Shown here: in pieces, positions 1 through 4,968 of the stretch
How the letters are laid out: every line of letters starts with the position of its first letter
How positions within the stretch are numbered: position 1 is the stretch's first letter
Source of the DNA: Cyanobacteriota bacterium
GTDB lineage: Bacteria; Cyanobacteriota; Cyanobacteriia; PCC-6307; Cyanobiaceae
DNA length: 5,310 nt
Direction: 5' to 3'
NCBI GenBank assembly: GCA_026389255.1
Contig: JAPLIF010000211.1
Coordinates: 1-5,310 of the forward strand
Notes under the pieces: generated by a model
The model's database searches: none
Seen by the model: only the letters and a program-made list of their open reading frames with translations
Told to the model about the DNA's origin: nothing
Made by a program: the position numbers and the translations under genes

Positions 1-345
1 TCAGATAAGGCCGGGGGGCAGGGCACCGGCCGTGGGCTGGCACATCAGATACAAGAACCAGATCGTGCCGGCCACAGGAATCAAGGTGATGAAAATCCAG
101 GCCCAGTGCTTGCCACCATCACGCAAGCGGCGCACACTCAAGGACAGGGTGGGCACCAAGACAACGAGGGCATAAAGAGAGTAGATCCAACCGAAAATAT
201 TGGAAATTCCGCTCAATAATATCAGGCCAAGACTAACAATGAAATTCGCCAGGGTGAACCACCAAAATGCTGGCCGGCGCGAGCGTCCCTCAAAGTCAAA
301 ACTCCTCTGCCAGGCGTTCCTAAAAGAATCAATCAGTTCTGACAT
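1..345 (-). CDS. DUF805 family small integral membrane protein
   Basis: A complete 114-residue protein, with an ATG start at 345 and its TGA stop at the left edge. The DUF805 pattern is clear: an aromatic/basic N-terminus with FDFEGRSRRPAFWWF near residues 17-31, hydrophobic helices at about 31-48, 50-68 and 81-101, and the conserved VRRLRDGGKHWAW turn at about 71-83. Family members are inner-membrane proteins of unknown biochemical role, so no function is assigned. The gene lies 48 bases downstream of the DUF1350 gene on the same strand and may be a separate unit; no strong Shine-Dalgarno is seen. Its 5' half is markedly AT-richer than neighbours (about 37% GC over 181-240 against about 82% over 781-840), which may reflect membrane codons or a different origin. 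Confidence 0.9.
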   Translation of the reverse strand: MSELIDSFRNAWQRSFDFEGRSRRPAFWWFTLANFIVSLGLILLSGISNIFGWIYSLYALVVLVPTLSLSVRRLRDGGKHWAWIFITLIPVAGTIWFLYLMCQPTAGALPPGLI

Positions 346-393
346 GAAATCGGGATTGCAACGGATCCAGGGTGTAGCACCAAGGGGGCGGCG

Positions 394-1182
394 TCAATCA
401 CTTTTGGAGTCACTGTGATCACCCCAACGCACGATGGTCTCGGCCAACCGATCGATCTGTCGTTGGCGGGCCGGATCATCGGCCCAGTCGCCCAGAAACT
501 GCTTGCGCAGGCCGGCACTGGCCGGGGTGAGGTGGTCACCGGGTAGTTCCAGCAATTCGCTGGCATCGTCCTTGCGGTCGCGCAGGGTGTCAAACAGGCG
601 GGGGCTCTGGTCGAGCTCATCGCGGCGAAACCGCACCAGCAGGTTGCGGGGTTGGCGATAGCCGCTGGCGATCTGGCGCAGGGTTTCGGCCGGTGAAGGG
701 CTGAATTCGCTGCGGAAGCCAAACTGCTCGCCCATCTCACTCAACAGGGGGATCGAGCGGGACGCCGAGAAATTGTTGAAGCTCAGGGCCACCAGCCCCC
801 GCGCCCCCCGACCGGCGTCGGGCGCCAGCAGGTGCAGCTTGCAGCCCAGGCTGTGGCCCAGCCGCAGCACCCGCGTTCGCAATTCCGGCTCCCCGGCGGC
901 CCGGGCCTCGGCCAGCCGATCGGCGCGAAACAGCCGCCAGGCGTCATTGGCCTGGCTCTGGTGATCGAAGCCTGGGACATAGCTCCAGGCGCGGACCGCC
1001 CAGCCGCGCTGGACGCAGGATTCCAGCAGTCGCCGATAGCTGATATGGGGTGTGGCGGCCAGGTAGGTGCCGCCGATGAACTCCAAGCGCCTTGAAGGGG
1101 GCGAACCGGCCGAACCAAGCCTGGGGGGCGGATCCAGGCACCACAGGGGGCCCCTCTGGCGCCAGGTGGGGATCTCAGCCAC
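394..1182 (-). CDS. DUF1350 family alpha/beta-hydrolase-like protein
   Basis: A 262-residue protein if translation starts at the GTG at 1182. The frame stays open to an ATG at 1293, but that start would run 119 bases into the upstream peroxiredoxin gene and adds residues without family resemblance. Visible DUF1350 features are an N-terminal W-rich strand (PLWCLDPP, 12-19), the RRLEFIGGTYLAATPHISYR block (31-50), a GHSLGC nucleophile elbow with candidate Ser111, and a late GDH (215-217) that could give the catalytic His. DUF1350 proteins occur in cyanobacteria and plastid lineages, have the hydrolase fold and no established substrate. The start overlaps the bcp stop by 8 bases, and GGA lies just upstream within the bcp tail, so translational coupling is likely. 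Family assignment is firm; enzymatic activity is inferred. Confidence 0.88.
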   Translation of the reverse strand: MAEIPTWRQRGPLWCLDPPPRLGSAGSPPSRRLEFIGGTYLAATPHISYRRLLESCVQRGWAVRAWSYVPGFDHQSQANDAWRLFRADRLAEARAAGEPELRTRVLRLGHSLGCKLHLLAPDAGRGARGLVALSFNNFSASRSIPLLSEMGEQFGFRSEFSPSPAETLRQIASGYRQPRNLLVRFRRDELDQSPRLFDTLRDRKDDASELLELPGDHLTPASAGLRKQFLGDWADDPARQRQIDRLAETIVRWGDHSDSKSD

Positions 1183-1654
1183 CGCTGGTTCCAGGGGCGC
1201 CCAACCCTTGCAGGGCTCCGATGGCTTCGCGGCGGTGCGCCGGTCCATCCAAAAGGTTGTTGAAGACATGGCGGATGACGCCCTGGCCATCAATCACATA
1301 GGTGACCCGCCCGGGCAGCAACCCCAGCACCGCAGGCACGCCAAAGGCACGCCGCAGTTGGTTGCCGGAATCCACTAGCAACGGATAGGGCAGTTTGTGC
1401 TTGCCGGCAAAGCGCTGGTGACTCGAAGCGTCGTCGCCGCTGACCACCCAAACCTCGGCGCCGAGGGCCTGCAGATCGGCGTAGCTGTCGCGGAAGGCGC
1501 AGGCTTCCATCGTGCAACCGGGGGTGTCGTCCTTGGGATAAAAGAACAGAACCAGGGCCTGGCCCGCCAACTGGTCGCTGCGGCGTTCGACCCCATCGGC
1601 ATCCCGCAGGACCACAAGGGGGGCGCGATCACCGACGGAGAGGGCGGGGGCCAT
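1175..1654 (-). CDS. bcp: Peroxiredoxin, Bcp/PrxQ type (thioredoxin-dependent thiol peroxidase)
   Basis: A 159-residue protein beginning MAPALSVGDRAP at the ATG at 1654, close to the usual 150-160 residues of the family. The frame is open much further upstream, but that extension is low-complexity and lacks family resemblance. The catalytic loop FYPKDDTPGCTMEACAFRD holds the peroxidatic Cys47 and, five residues later, Cys52. This is the C-x4-C spacing of atypical 2-Cys PrxQ enzymes, which reduce hydrogen peroxide and organic hydroperoxides with electrons from thioredoxin. The strand-helix pattern with VWVVSGDD and VTYVIDGQGVIRHVF near the end is typical. In cyanobacteria it acts in the cytosol against photosynthetic peroxides. 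It precedes and overlaps the DUF1350 gene by 8 bases and diverges from the exonuclease gene. An upstream element resembling one before msrA is listed separately. Confidence 0.95.
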   Translation of the reverse strand: MAPALSVGDRAPLVVLRDADGVERRSDQLAGQALVLFFYPKDDTPGCTMEACAFRDSYADLQALGAEVWVVSGDDASSHQRFAGKHKLPYPLLVDSGNQLRRAFGVPAVLGLLPGRVTYVIDGQGVIRHVFNNLLDGPAHRREAIGALQGLGAPGTSGG

Positions 1655-1669
1655 GGGAGCTGCAAGGTC

Positions 1670-1690
1670 GGCTAGATCCAGCTTAGGCAG
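1670..1690 (-). promoter_or_regulatory. Candidate bcp promoter (-10 box TAAGCT), resembling the msrA upstream element
   Basis: On the minus strand TAAGCT (1685 down to 1680) fits the cyanobacterial -10 form TANNNT and lies 25 bases before the bcp ATG, giving an expected leader of about 18 bases. No convincing TTGACA-like -35 box is seen. The 21-base block matches one at 4935-4956 before msrA at 19 positions, with two mismatches and one single-base gap. In plus-strand terms the shared blocks are GGCT, GATC, CAGC and TAGGCAG. Promoter function is inferred. Confidence 0.4.
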
Positions 1691-1702
1691 CCCAGCCGGG
1701 CA

Positions 1703-1713
1703 GCACCGGGTGC
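1703..1713. promoter_or_regulatory. Short inverted repeat in the bcp/exonuclease divergent gap
   Basis: GCACC-G-GGTGC is a perfect 5+1+5 palindrome in the 77-base region between the divergent starts of bcp (1654) and the exonuclease (1732). A weaker GCCC/GGGC pair lies beside it at 1690-1701. The location suits an operator for either gene, but the sequence is short and the region GC-rich, so chance is a real alternative. Confidence 0.2.
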
Positions 1714-1731
1714 CTGGCGCGACCTGAGAAC

Positions 1732-2760
1732 ATGGGGGTTGGTCTCCATGCGGCAATGCCCGAGCCTGCCAGCCTCTGGGAACAGGGTGATCTCCTGGGC
1801 GTGGTGCCGAGTGCGGCCCCGGCCCAGTCTGGTACTCCGGAAGCGTCAACCTCCAAACGCCATCGCCCCAACCCTGCCCCTGGGGAGGTCGCCGCCAGCA
1901 GGAAGACCCCGGCCCCACAGGCCCCAATCAACGCAGCCGCCGCCAGCACTGTCGTTGCCTTGCCCCAGTCCCCTGGCCTGCCCCAGTCCCCTGGCCTGCC
2001 CCAGCCCCAGACCATCAGCCTGCCGAGCTTCGCCAACCCTGCCCCCCGGGGGCTGCCTGCGTGCCCCGAGCGGCTCTTGATTGTGGATACCGAGACGACG
2101 GGACTGTCGCCGGCCAAGGGCCGCTGCATCGAAGTGGGGGCTGTGCTGTTTCATGTGCCCAGCCGGGCGGTGCTCAGCCAGGTGTCCTTTCTGCTTCCCT
2201 GCAGCACCAATCCTGCCGAACGGGTCAATGGGATCGCCGCCGAAGTCACCCGGCTGGACCAACCCCGTGAACAGTCCATGGCCTGCCTGGAAGCGATGGC
2301 TAGCGCCGCCGAGGTGTTGGTGGCCCACAACGCCGCCTTCGACCGCCAGTGGTTTGGCCGTGGGGAGCTGCCCGACCTGGATCGGCCCTGGCTCTGCTCG
2401 ATGGAGGACATCCGCTGGCCGGCGGAACGCCACCTGCGGGCCACCCCATCGGTGCGGGATCTGGCCCTGGCCTATGGAGTGCCCGTCTGGGCAGCGCACC
2501 GCGCTCTGACCGATTGCATCTACATCGCCCAGGTGTTTGAGCGGGAAGAGCAACTGGAAACCCTGCTGCTGCAGGCCCTGTTGCCGCGAAAACTCTACCG
2601 AGCCTGCCTTCCCTACGACCAGAGGCACTTGGCCAAGGAGGCCGGTTTCCGCTGGAATGAGGCCGTGCAAGGGGCCTGGTCCAAACGACTAACGGAGGAC
2701 GAACGGGACCTGCTGCCCTTCGAAGTCCTGCCGGCTGAGCCGGAACAGAGTGCAAATTGA
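1732..2760 (+). CDS. DnaQ-fold DEDDh 3'-5' exonuclease with C-terminal DUF5710-like module
   Basis: A 342-residue protein. The exonuclease domain spans about 114-275: Exo I is LLIVDTETTGL (Asp119, Glu121), Exo II is VLVAHNAAFDRQW (Asp204), and Exo III is AHRALTDC (His256, Asp261), so all DEDDh metal- and water-activating residues are present. Such enzymes remove nucleotides from DNA or RNA 3' ends; no polymerase module is present, so proofreading, repair or RNA turnover are all possible. Residues about 287-323 (YRACLPYDQRHLAKEAGFRWN...AWSKRL) resemble the DUF5710 pattern of a 'Y-x-LPY...AK-x-x-G-x-RW' module. The first 110 residues are Pro/Ala-rich and low-complexity, including an LPQSPG tandem repeat. 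The start is uncertain: ATG 1732 is used, ATG 1756 (MPEPASLWEQGDLL) is an alternative, and no strong ribosome site decides. It diverges from bcp. Confidence 0.9.
   Translation: MGVGLHAAMPEPASLWEQGDLLGVVPSAAPAQSGTPEASTSKRHRPNPAPGEVAASRKTPAPQAPINAAAASTVVALPQSPGLPQSPGLPQPQTISLPSFANPAPRGLPACPERLLIVDTETTGLSPAKGRCIEVGAVLFHVPSRAVLSQVSFLLPCSTNPAERVNGIAAEVTRLDQPREQSMACLEAMASAAEVLVAHNAAFDRQWFGRGELPDLDRPWLCSMEDIRWPAERHLRATPSVRDLALAYGVPVWAAHRALTDCIYIAQVFEREEQLETLLLQALLPRKLYRACLPYDQRHLAKEAGFRWNEAVQGAWSKRLTEDERDLLPFEVLPAEPEQSAN
1961..2010. repeat. 18-bp direct tandem repeat (two full copies plus partial)
   Basis: TGCCCCAGTCCCCTGGCC occurs at 1961-1978 and identically at 1979-1996, followed by TGCCCCAG and a further CCCCAG up to 2010. 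The 18-base period keeps the frame and encodes a repeated LPQSPG in the N-terminal linker of the exonuclease. Perfect identity suggests recent slippage, so copy number probably varies among strains. Each copy also holds a CCAG...CTGG mini-hairpin. Confidence 0.85.
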
Positions 2761-2868
2761 TCCCACTCGGCCTGTTAGCACAGTTTTCTCCCTATCTAGG
2801 AAGTCCTTCAGGATGTTCAGGCGCTGACGGGTTGCCATGGACATGCTGGAAACAGTTGATCCTTTGGA
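2761..2868. other. Short intergenic gap between exonuclease and small hypothetical gene
   Basis: This 108-base stretch is AT-richer than its neighbours and contains no clear terminator hairpin with a T-run, no RNA gene and no strong TTGACA/TATAAT promoter. It has a run of stop codons in the frame of the downstream gene (TGA at 2857-2859), which fixes that gene's start at or after 2860. A minus-strand ORF crossing the gap is discussed under findings. Confidence 0.5.
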
Positions 2869-3123
2869 ATGAAGACGAGCGCGACTTCCCTGAGTGCTCC
2901 CGGCTGGGATCCGGTCAGCAAGCGCATCAAACGCTGGCAATCGGTACGCACTTGGGCGTGGTTAATTCGGGAGGCCGAAGCGCTCTGGTCAGAAGATGCC
3001 CGGTTTCTGCAACGGCTTGGAGCGGCTGAACTGCTGCAGGTGGTGCAAGAAGTCCCCCCGAAACTGCGGCGCCGGGTGAACCTTTGGCTGGAACGTTTTC
3101 ATGTTGTGACAAGACTGCAGTGA
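2869..3123 (+). CDS. Small hypothetical cytoplasmic helical protein (84 aa)
   Basis: An 84-residue protein from ATG 2869; an in-frame TGA at 2857-2859 excludes any longer start except a rare codon. No named family is recognised. From residue 13 the sequence is dense in Trp, Arg, Leu and Glu (WDPVSKRIKRWQSVRTWAWL, then IREAEALWSEDARFLQRL and PPKLRRRVNLWLERF), which predicts three amphipathic helices and a basic, soluble protein without a signal peptide or membrane segment. It contains no Cys or obvious metal site. The composition and ordered helix pattern look like a real gene rather than a chance frame. It lies 108 bases after the exonuclease on the same strand and may be cotranscribed, although the ribosome site (GGA directly at the ATG) is poor. 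A nucleic-acid-binding or protein-adaptor role would be guesswork. Confidence 0.7.
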   Translation: MKTSATSLSAPGWDPVSKRIKRWQSVRTWAWLIREAEALWSEDARFLQRLGAAELLQVVQEVPPKLRRRVNLWLERFHVVTRLQ

Positions 3124-3176
3124 GATCGGCAATCACGGCACTTGGCCCTATTTAATTGCGCGGAATCAAAAAGGCC

Positions 3177-3207
3177 AAAAAAAACCGCTCTGGGGAAAAG
3201 AGCGGTT
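3177..3207 (-). terminator. Intrinsic terminator after tRNA-Pro
   Basis: A perfect 9-bp stem, AACCGCTCT (3183-3191) paired with 3199-3207, encloses a 7-base loop. It is followed, in the minus direction, by an uninterrupted run of A on the plus strand from 3184 down to 3177, which is a U-run in the transcript. It begins 26 bases past the tRNA 3' end and should end the tRNA transcript, and that of the upstream operon if it reads through. On the plus strand there is no matching T-run, so it is not obviously bidirectional. Confidence 0.9.
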
Positions 3208-3233
3208 CAAAAGTGACGATAAAGACCGGTTAA

Positions 3234-3307
3234 TCGGAGCGGCGGGATTCGAACCCACGACCCCCACTACCCCAAAGTGGTGCGCTACCAAGCTGCGCTA
3301 CGCCCCG
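3234..3307 (-). tRNA. trnP: tRNA-Pro (anticodon GGG)
   Basis: A 74-nucleotide cloverleaf. The acceptor stem is CGGGGCG with CGCTCCG (one G-U pair) and discriminator A. The D stem is GCGC/GCGC around an AGCTTGGTA loop. The anticodon stem CCACT/AGTGG carries the loop TTGGGGT, placing anticodon GGG at plus positions 3271-3273. The variable loop has 5 bases, and the T arm is GTGGG-TTCGAAT-CCCGC. It reads proline codon CCC (and CCU by wobble). CCA is not encoded, so it must be added by the CCA-adding enzyme. The gene sits 15 bases after the stop of the SAP-like membrane protein gene and just before a strong terminator. Confidence 0.97.
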
Positions 3308-3316
3308 GCAGGATCG

Positions 3317-3325
3317 AACTTATCA
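3317..3325 (-). promoter_or_regulatory. Candidate extended -10 promoter for tRNA-Pro
   Basis: On the minus strand TGATAAGTT combines the extended -10 TGN with TAAGTT (fits TANNNT), ending 9 bases before the tRNA 5' end. Transcription would start almost at the mature end. The same bases carry the TGA stop of the upstream protein gene followed directly by in-frame TAA. No good -35 hexamer is seen, so cotranscription with the upstream operon and processing is an equal alternative. Confidence 0.3.
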
Positions 3326-3682
3326 CAGCAGGTCTCTCACCTCAGAGGAACGCTGCCTCATCTGCAGCAACAAGCGTTCCGTGAGCCCTTCGCGGTTGAG
3401 GCAGGCATAGCCGGAGATCCCTTGATGGCGGGCCAGACGGCGCAGGTCCCCCAAGCCCATCGTCGCCAGCCTCAGTTCCGGCAGCCGACGCCAGGCCCCG
3501 GAGGGAACCGGCAGTTCGGAGCCCTGGCGACCATCGCGGAAACCGAACAGCGCCCCGCCCGCCATCCATTCCGGCACGAGCACAAACAAAACCGCCATCA
3601 GGCCGTAAAGCTCTACCAACCCACGGGGCAGCGGATGCAGCTGCCGCGGCTCAGGGTCCGTCGGTGGGCCTTGGGGGGACAT
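3323..3682 (-). CDS. Membrane-anchored protein with SAP/Rho-N-like C-terminal domain (119 aa)
   Basis: A 119-residue protein from ATG 3682, whose A is shared with the last base of the preceding stop codon (TGATG), so translational coupling is likely. The N-terminus is Pro-rich (1-20), followed by one hydrophobic segment at about 21-38 (LVELYGLMAVLFVLVPEW) and a Gly-rich turn. A C-terminal stretch at about 70-108 (LRLATMGLGDLRRLARHQGI, then GYACLNREGLTERLLL) matches the helix-turn-helix rhythm of SAP/Rho-N-terminal-like motifs: 'L-x-x-LR-x-LA-x-x-x-GI-x-GY...L-x-x-x-x-L'. Such motifs often bind nucleic acids, but the similar fold is also used for other contacts; binding here is inferred. The gene is last in the msrA operon and is followed after 15 bases by tRNA-Pro, with tandem stops TGA-TAA. 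Confidence 0.78.
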   Translation of the reverse strand: MSPQGPPTDPEPRQLHPLPRGLVELYGLMAVLFVLVPEWMAGGALFGFRDGRQGSELPVPSGAWRRLPELRLATMGLGDLRRLARHQGISGYACLNREGLTERLLLQMRQRSSEVRDLL

Positions 3683-3840
3683 CAGAGCAGGGAGCTGCCG
3701 CGGAGGCCAGGGCTATCGCGCCAAAGCAGGGGCGGCGCCAGGGGCGGATGGAGTCGGGCATGCCAGAAGGCCATGGCAAAACAAAGGCCGATCGTGATCA
3801 ACAGTCCCAGAATCACCGCTCGATCAGGTAATGGAGTCAT
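3682..3840 (-). CDS. Small single-pass membrane protein (52 aa)
   Basis: A 52-codon ORF wedged precisely between two genes. Its ATG (3840-3838) overlaps the TGA of the MliC-like gene in an ATGA arrangement, and its own TGA (3684-3682) shares a base with the next ATG. The product starts MTPLPDRAV and has one strong hydrophobic helix at about 8-26 (ILGLLITIGLCFAMAFW), followed by a basic and Pro-rich tail (HARLHPPLAPPLLWRD), suggesting an N-out or N-in single-span protein with a short tail of about 25 residues. No family is recognised. The exact stop/start overlaps on both sides, uninterrupted frame and membrane profile make it very likely genuine despite its size. It lies below common gene-calling cutoffs and is easily missed. 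Confidence 0.75.
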   Translation of the reverse strand: MTPLPDRAVILGLLITIGLCFAMAFWHARLHPPLAPPLLWRDSPGLRGSSLL

Positions 3841-4199
3841 ACGTCCTCGGTCCGGTGGCAATGAATCAGAGTGAGTATGGGCTGGGTCAGCTCGATTAGG
3901 AGTTCATCGCCCAGGAGACGCACCATCAATCCCTCGCCGCTATAGCGGATGCCATTGTCACCCAGCCGATCCCGAAACAGGGTCGTGCGTTGGCCGCCCA
4001 TCAGAATGGAGGCCTGGGAATCATTGCGCTCAAGCACCAGTACCTGCTGCTGATCACAACGAAATCGATCTTTCCTATCGTAATTTTCCCACCACGGTGA
4101 ATCGATCGCCAACCCCAAGGGAGCGGACACCGCCATGACCAGTATTAGCAATGGAAGGGCGATCGAGGGCAGGGCCCAAGCCGAAGCCAAATGGGGCAT
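3837..4199 (-). CDS. Secreted MliC-like (C-type lysozyme inhibitor fold) protein
   Basis: A 120-residue protein from ATG 4199, starting one base after the msrA stop. Residues about 9-32 form a hydrophobic signal segment (LPLLILVMAVSAPLGLA) with a plausible signal-peptidase site after Ala31. No lipobox Cys is present, so it is probably a periplasmic or membrane-anchored protein rather than a lipoprotein. The mature part follows the MliC/PliC pattern: an aromatic-RCD start (FRCDQQQVLVLER), 'ASILMGGQRTTLFRDR', 'GIRYSGEGLMVRLLGDELLIEL', and a closing Cys (TLIHC). Cys48 and Cys114 could make the family disulfide. Family members inhibit C-type lysozyme, while many distant relatives have no proven target. 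The match is by pattern only and the lysozyme-binding SGxxY segment is weak (RYSGEG), so inhibition is not claimed. Confidence 0.75.
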   Translation of the reverse strand: MPHLASAWALPSIALPLLILVMAVSAPLGLAIDSPWWENYDRKDRFRCDQQQVLVLERNDSQASILMGGQRTTLFRDRLGDNGIRYSGEGLMVRLLGDELLIELTQPILTLIHCHRTEDV

Positions 4200-4200
4200 C

Positions 4201-4923
4201 TCAGCTCAGAACAATGGGGGCGTTGTCGCCGCGCAACACACAATGGGCGACACTCCAGTCGAAATGGCTCCAGACTGCAGGTGATAATTGATACTCGCAG
4301 CCAGGAAACTCAGCCAACAAAACGCCGGTGGGCTGGGCCGAACAGTAAGGCCGACTCCCTGGCTTGGCGAGATATTCCTGGTGATAAGTCTCCGCCGAAT
4401 GGAAGGCGACATCGGCCCGAATCTCCGTGGTGATCGGGCCATAGCCAGCGGCGGCCAACTGACGGCCGTATTGGGCGCCGCTGGCTTCGGCCAGGGCCAA
4501 CCCTTGGGGATCATTGACGAAGATCGCCGAGCGGTACTGGCTGCCACGGTCGTTGCCCTGGCGATCCCCCTGGGTGGGGTCGTGGCATTCCCAGAAAAGC
4601 TTGAGCAGATCGCTGAAGTGCACCTTGTCCTGGTCCCAGACCACCCGCACCACCTCGGCATGGCCGCTGCGGCCACTACAAACCTGTTGATAGGTGGGTT
4701 GGGCGAGGGCGCCACCGGCGTATCCCACCGCCGTCGTCACCACCCCGGGGAGGCGCCAGAACCCCTTTTCGGCCCCCCAGAAACAACCACAGCCGAATAG
4801 CACCTCCCCCTGGCCGGGACCAGCAGGCGCATCAATGGGGGTCCCCAGCACCGCGTGGAGGCGCTCCTGGGAGGTCTGGCGATCCAGGGCACCCTGGCCT
4901 GATCCAGAAAAAAGTCCGAGCAC
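4201..4923 (-). CDS. msrA: Peptide-methionine (S)-S-oxide reductase MsrA
   Basis: A 240-residue enzyme from a GTG start at 4923. It reduces the S-epimer of methionine sulfoxide in proteins and as free amino acid, using thioredoxin. The catalytic motif is GCGCFWGAEKGFW, with the reactive Cys47 in GCFWG. Further hallmarks are VGYAGG (67-72), the HAEVVRVVWD strand, FWECHDPTQ, GNDRGSQYRSAIF and YHQEYL near the C-terminus, followed by PYCSAQPTG, whose Cys is a candidate recycling residue. An N-terminal extension of about 40 residues precedes the domain; it includes ERLHAVLGTP and is not a signal peptide, so the protein is cytosolic. It follows the ABC transporter gene by 45 bases and leads a tight operon with the MliC-like gene 1 base downstream. 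A candidate promoter just upstream resembles that of bcp. Confidence 0.96.
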   Translation of the reverse strand: MLGLFSGSGQGALDRQTSQERLHAVLGTPIDAPAGPGQGEVLFGCGCFWGAEKGFWRLPGVVTTAVGYAGGALAQPTYQQVCSGRSGHAEVVRVVWDQDKVHFSDLLKLFWECHDPTQGDRQGNDRGSQYRSAIFVNDPQGLALAEASGAQYGRQLAAAGYGPITTEIRADVAFHSAETYHQEYLAKPGSRPYCSAQPTGVLLAEFPGCEYQLSPAVWSHFDWSVAHCVLRGDNAPIVLS

Positions 4924-4934
4924 GGCGAAACGAT

Positions 4935-4956
4935 GGCTTGATCTCAGCCTAGGCAG
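4935..4956 (-). promoter_or_regulatory. Candidate msrA promoter (-10 box TAGGCT), resembling the bcp upstream element
   Basis: On the minus strand TAGGCT (4951 down to 4946) fits TANNNT and lies 22 bases before the msrA GTG, implying a leader of about 15 bases. The 22-base block matches the bcp element at 1670-1690 at 19 positions, with a single-base insertion. It occupies most of the 45-base gap between the ABC gene and msrA, so msrA can have its own promoter even if it also receives read-through. Confidence 0.4.
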
Positions 4957-4968
4957 ACCGGGCCAGCC

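Noticed and set aside
1183..1293. N-terminal extension of the DUF1350 frame to ATG 1293
   Set aside because: It would lie inside bcp and shows no family-like sequence; the GTG at 1182 gives a natural overlap start.
1655..1927. N-terminal extension of the bcp frame
   Set aside because: No resemblance to peroxiredoxins, low-complexity, and it would cover the divergent gap and exonuclease 5' end. The ATG at 1654 gives the normal family length.
1683..2015. Minus-strand 110-residue ORF with an apparent transmembrane helix (TTVLAAAALIGACGAGVFLLAA), opposite the exonuclease N-terminus
   Set aside because: Its protein is nearly free of Asp, Glu, Lys, Asn and Gln and rich in Gly, Arg, Trp and Ala, as expected for an antisense shadow. 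Adenine is very rare at codon position 2, while the plus frame has the usual low T and high G at codon position 1. The Ala helix arises because the plus-strand Ala-rich linker mirrors into Ala in this frame. Not fully excluded.
1846..2670. Minus-strand 274-residue ORF opposite the exonuclease
   Set aside because: Gly/Gln/His-rich shadow of the exonuclease, whose catalytic motifs are all intact on the plus strand.
3422..3874. Plus-strand 150-residue ORF rich in Arg and Gln opposite the small membrane genes
   Set aside because: Arg/Pro/Gln-rich shadow composition, and it runs across three well-joined minus-strand genes.
4288..4800. Plus-strand 170-residue ORF opposite msrA
   Set aside because: Shadow of a gene with unmistakable MsrA motifs; no recognisable domain and no upstream signals.
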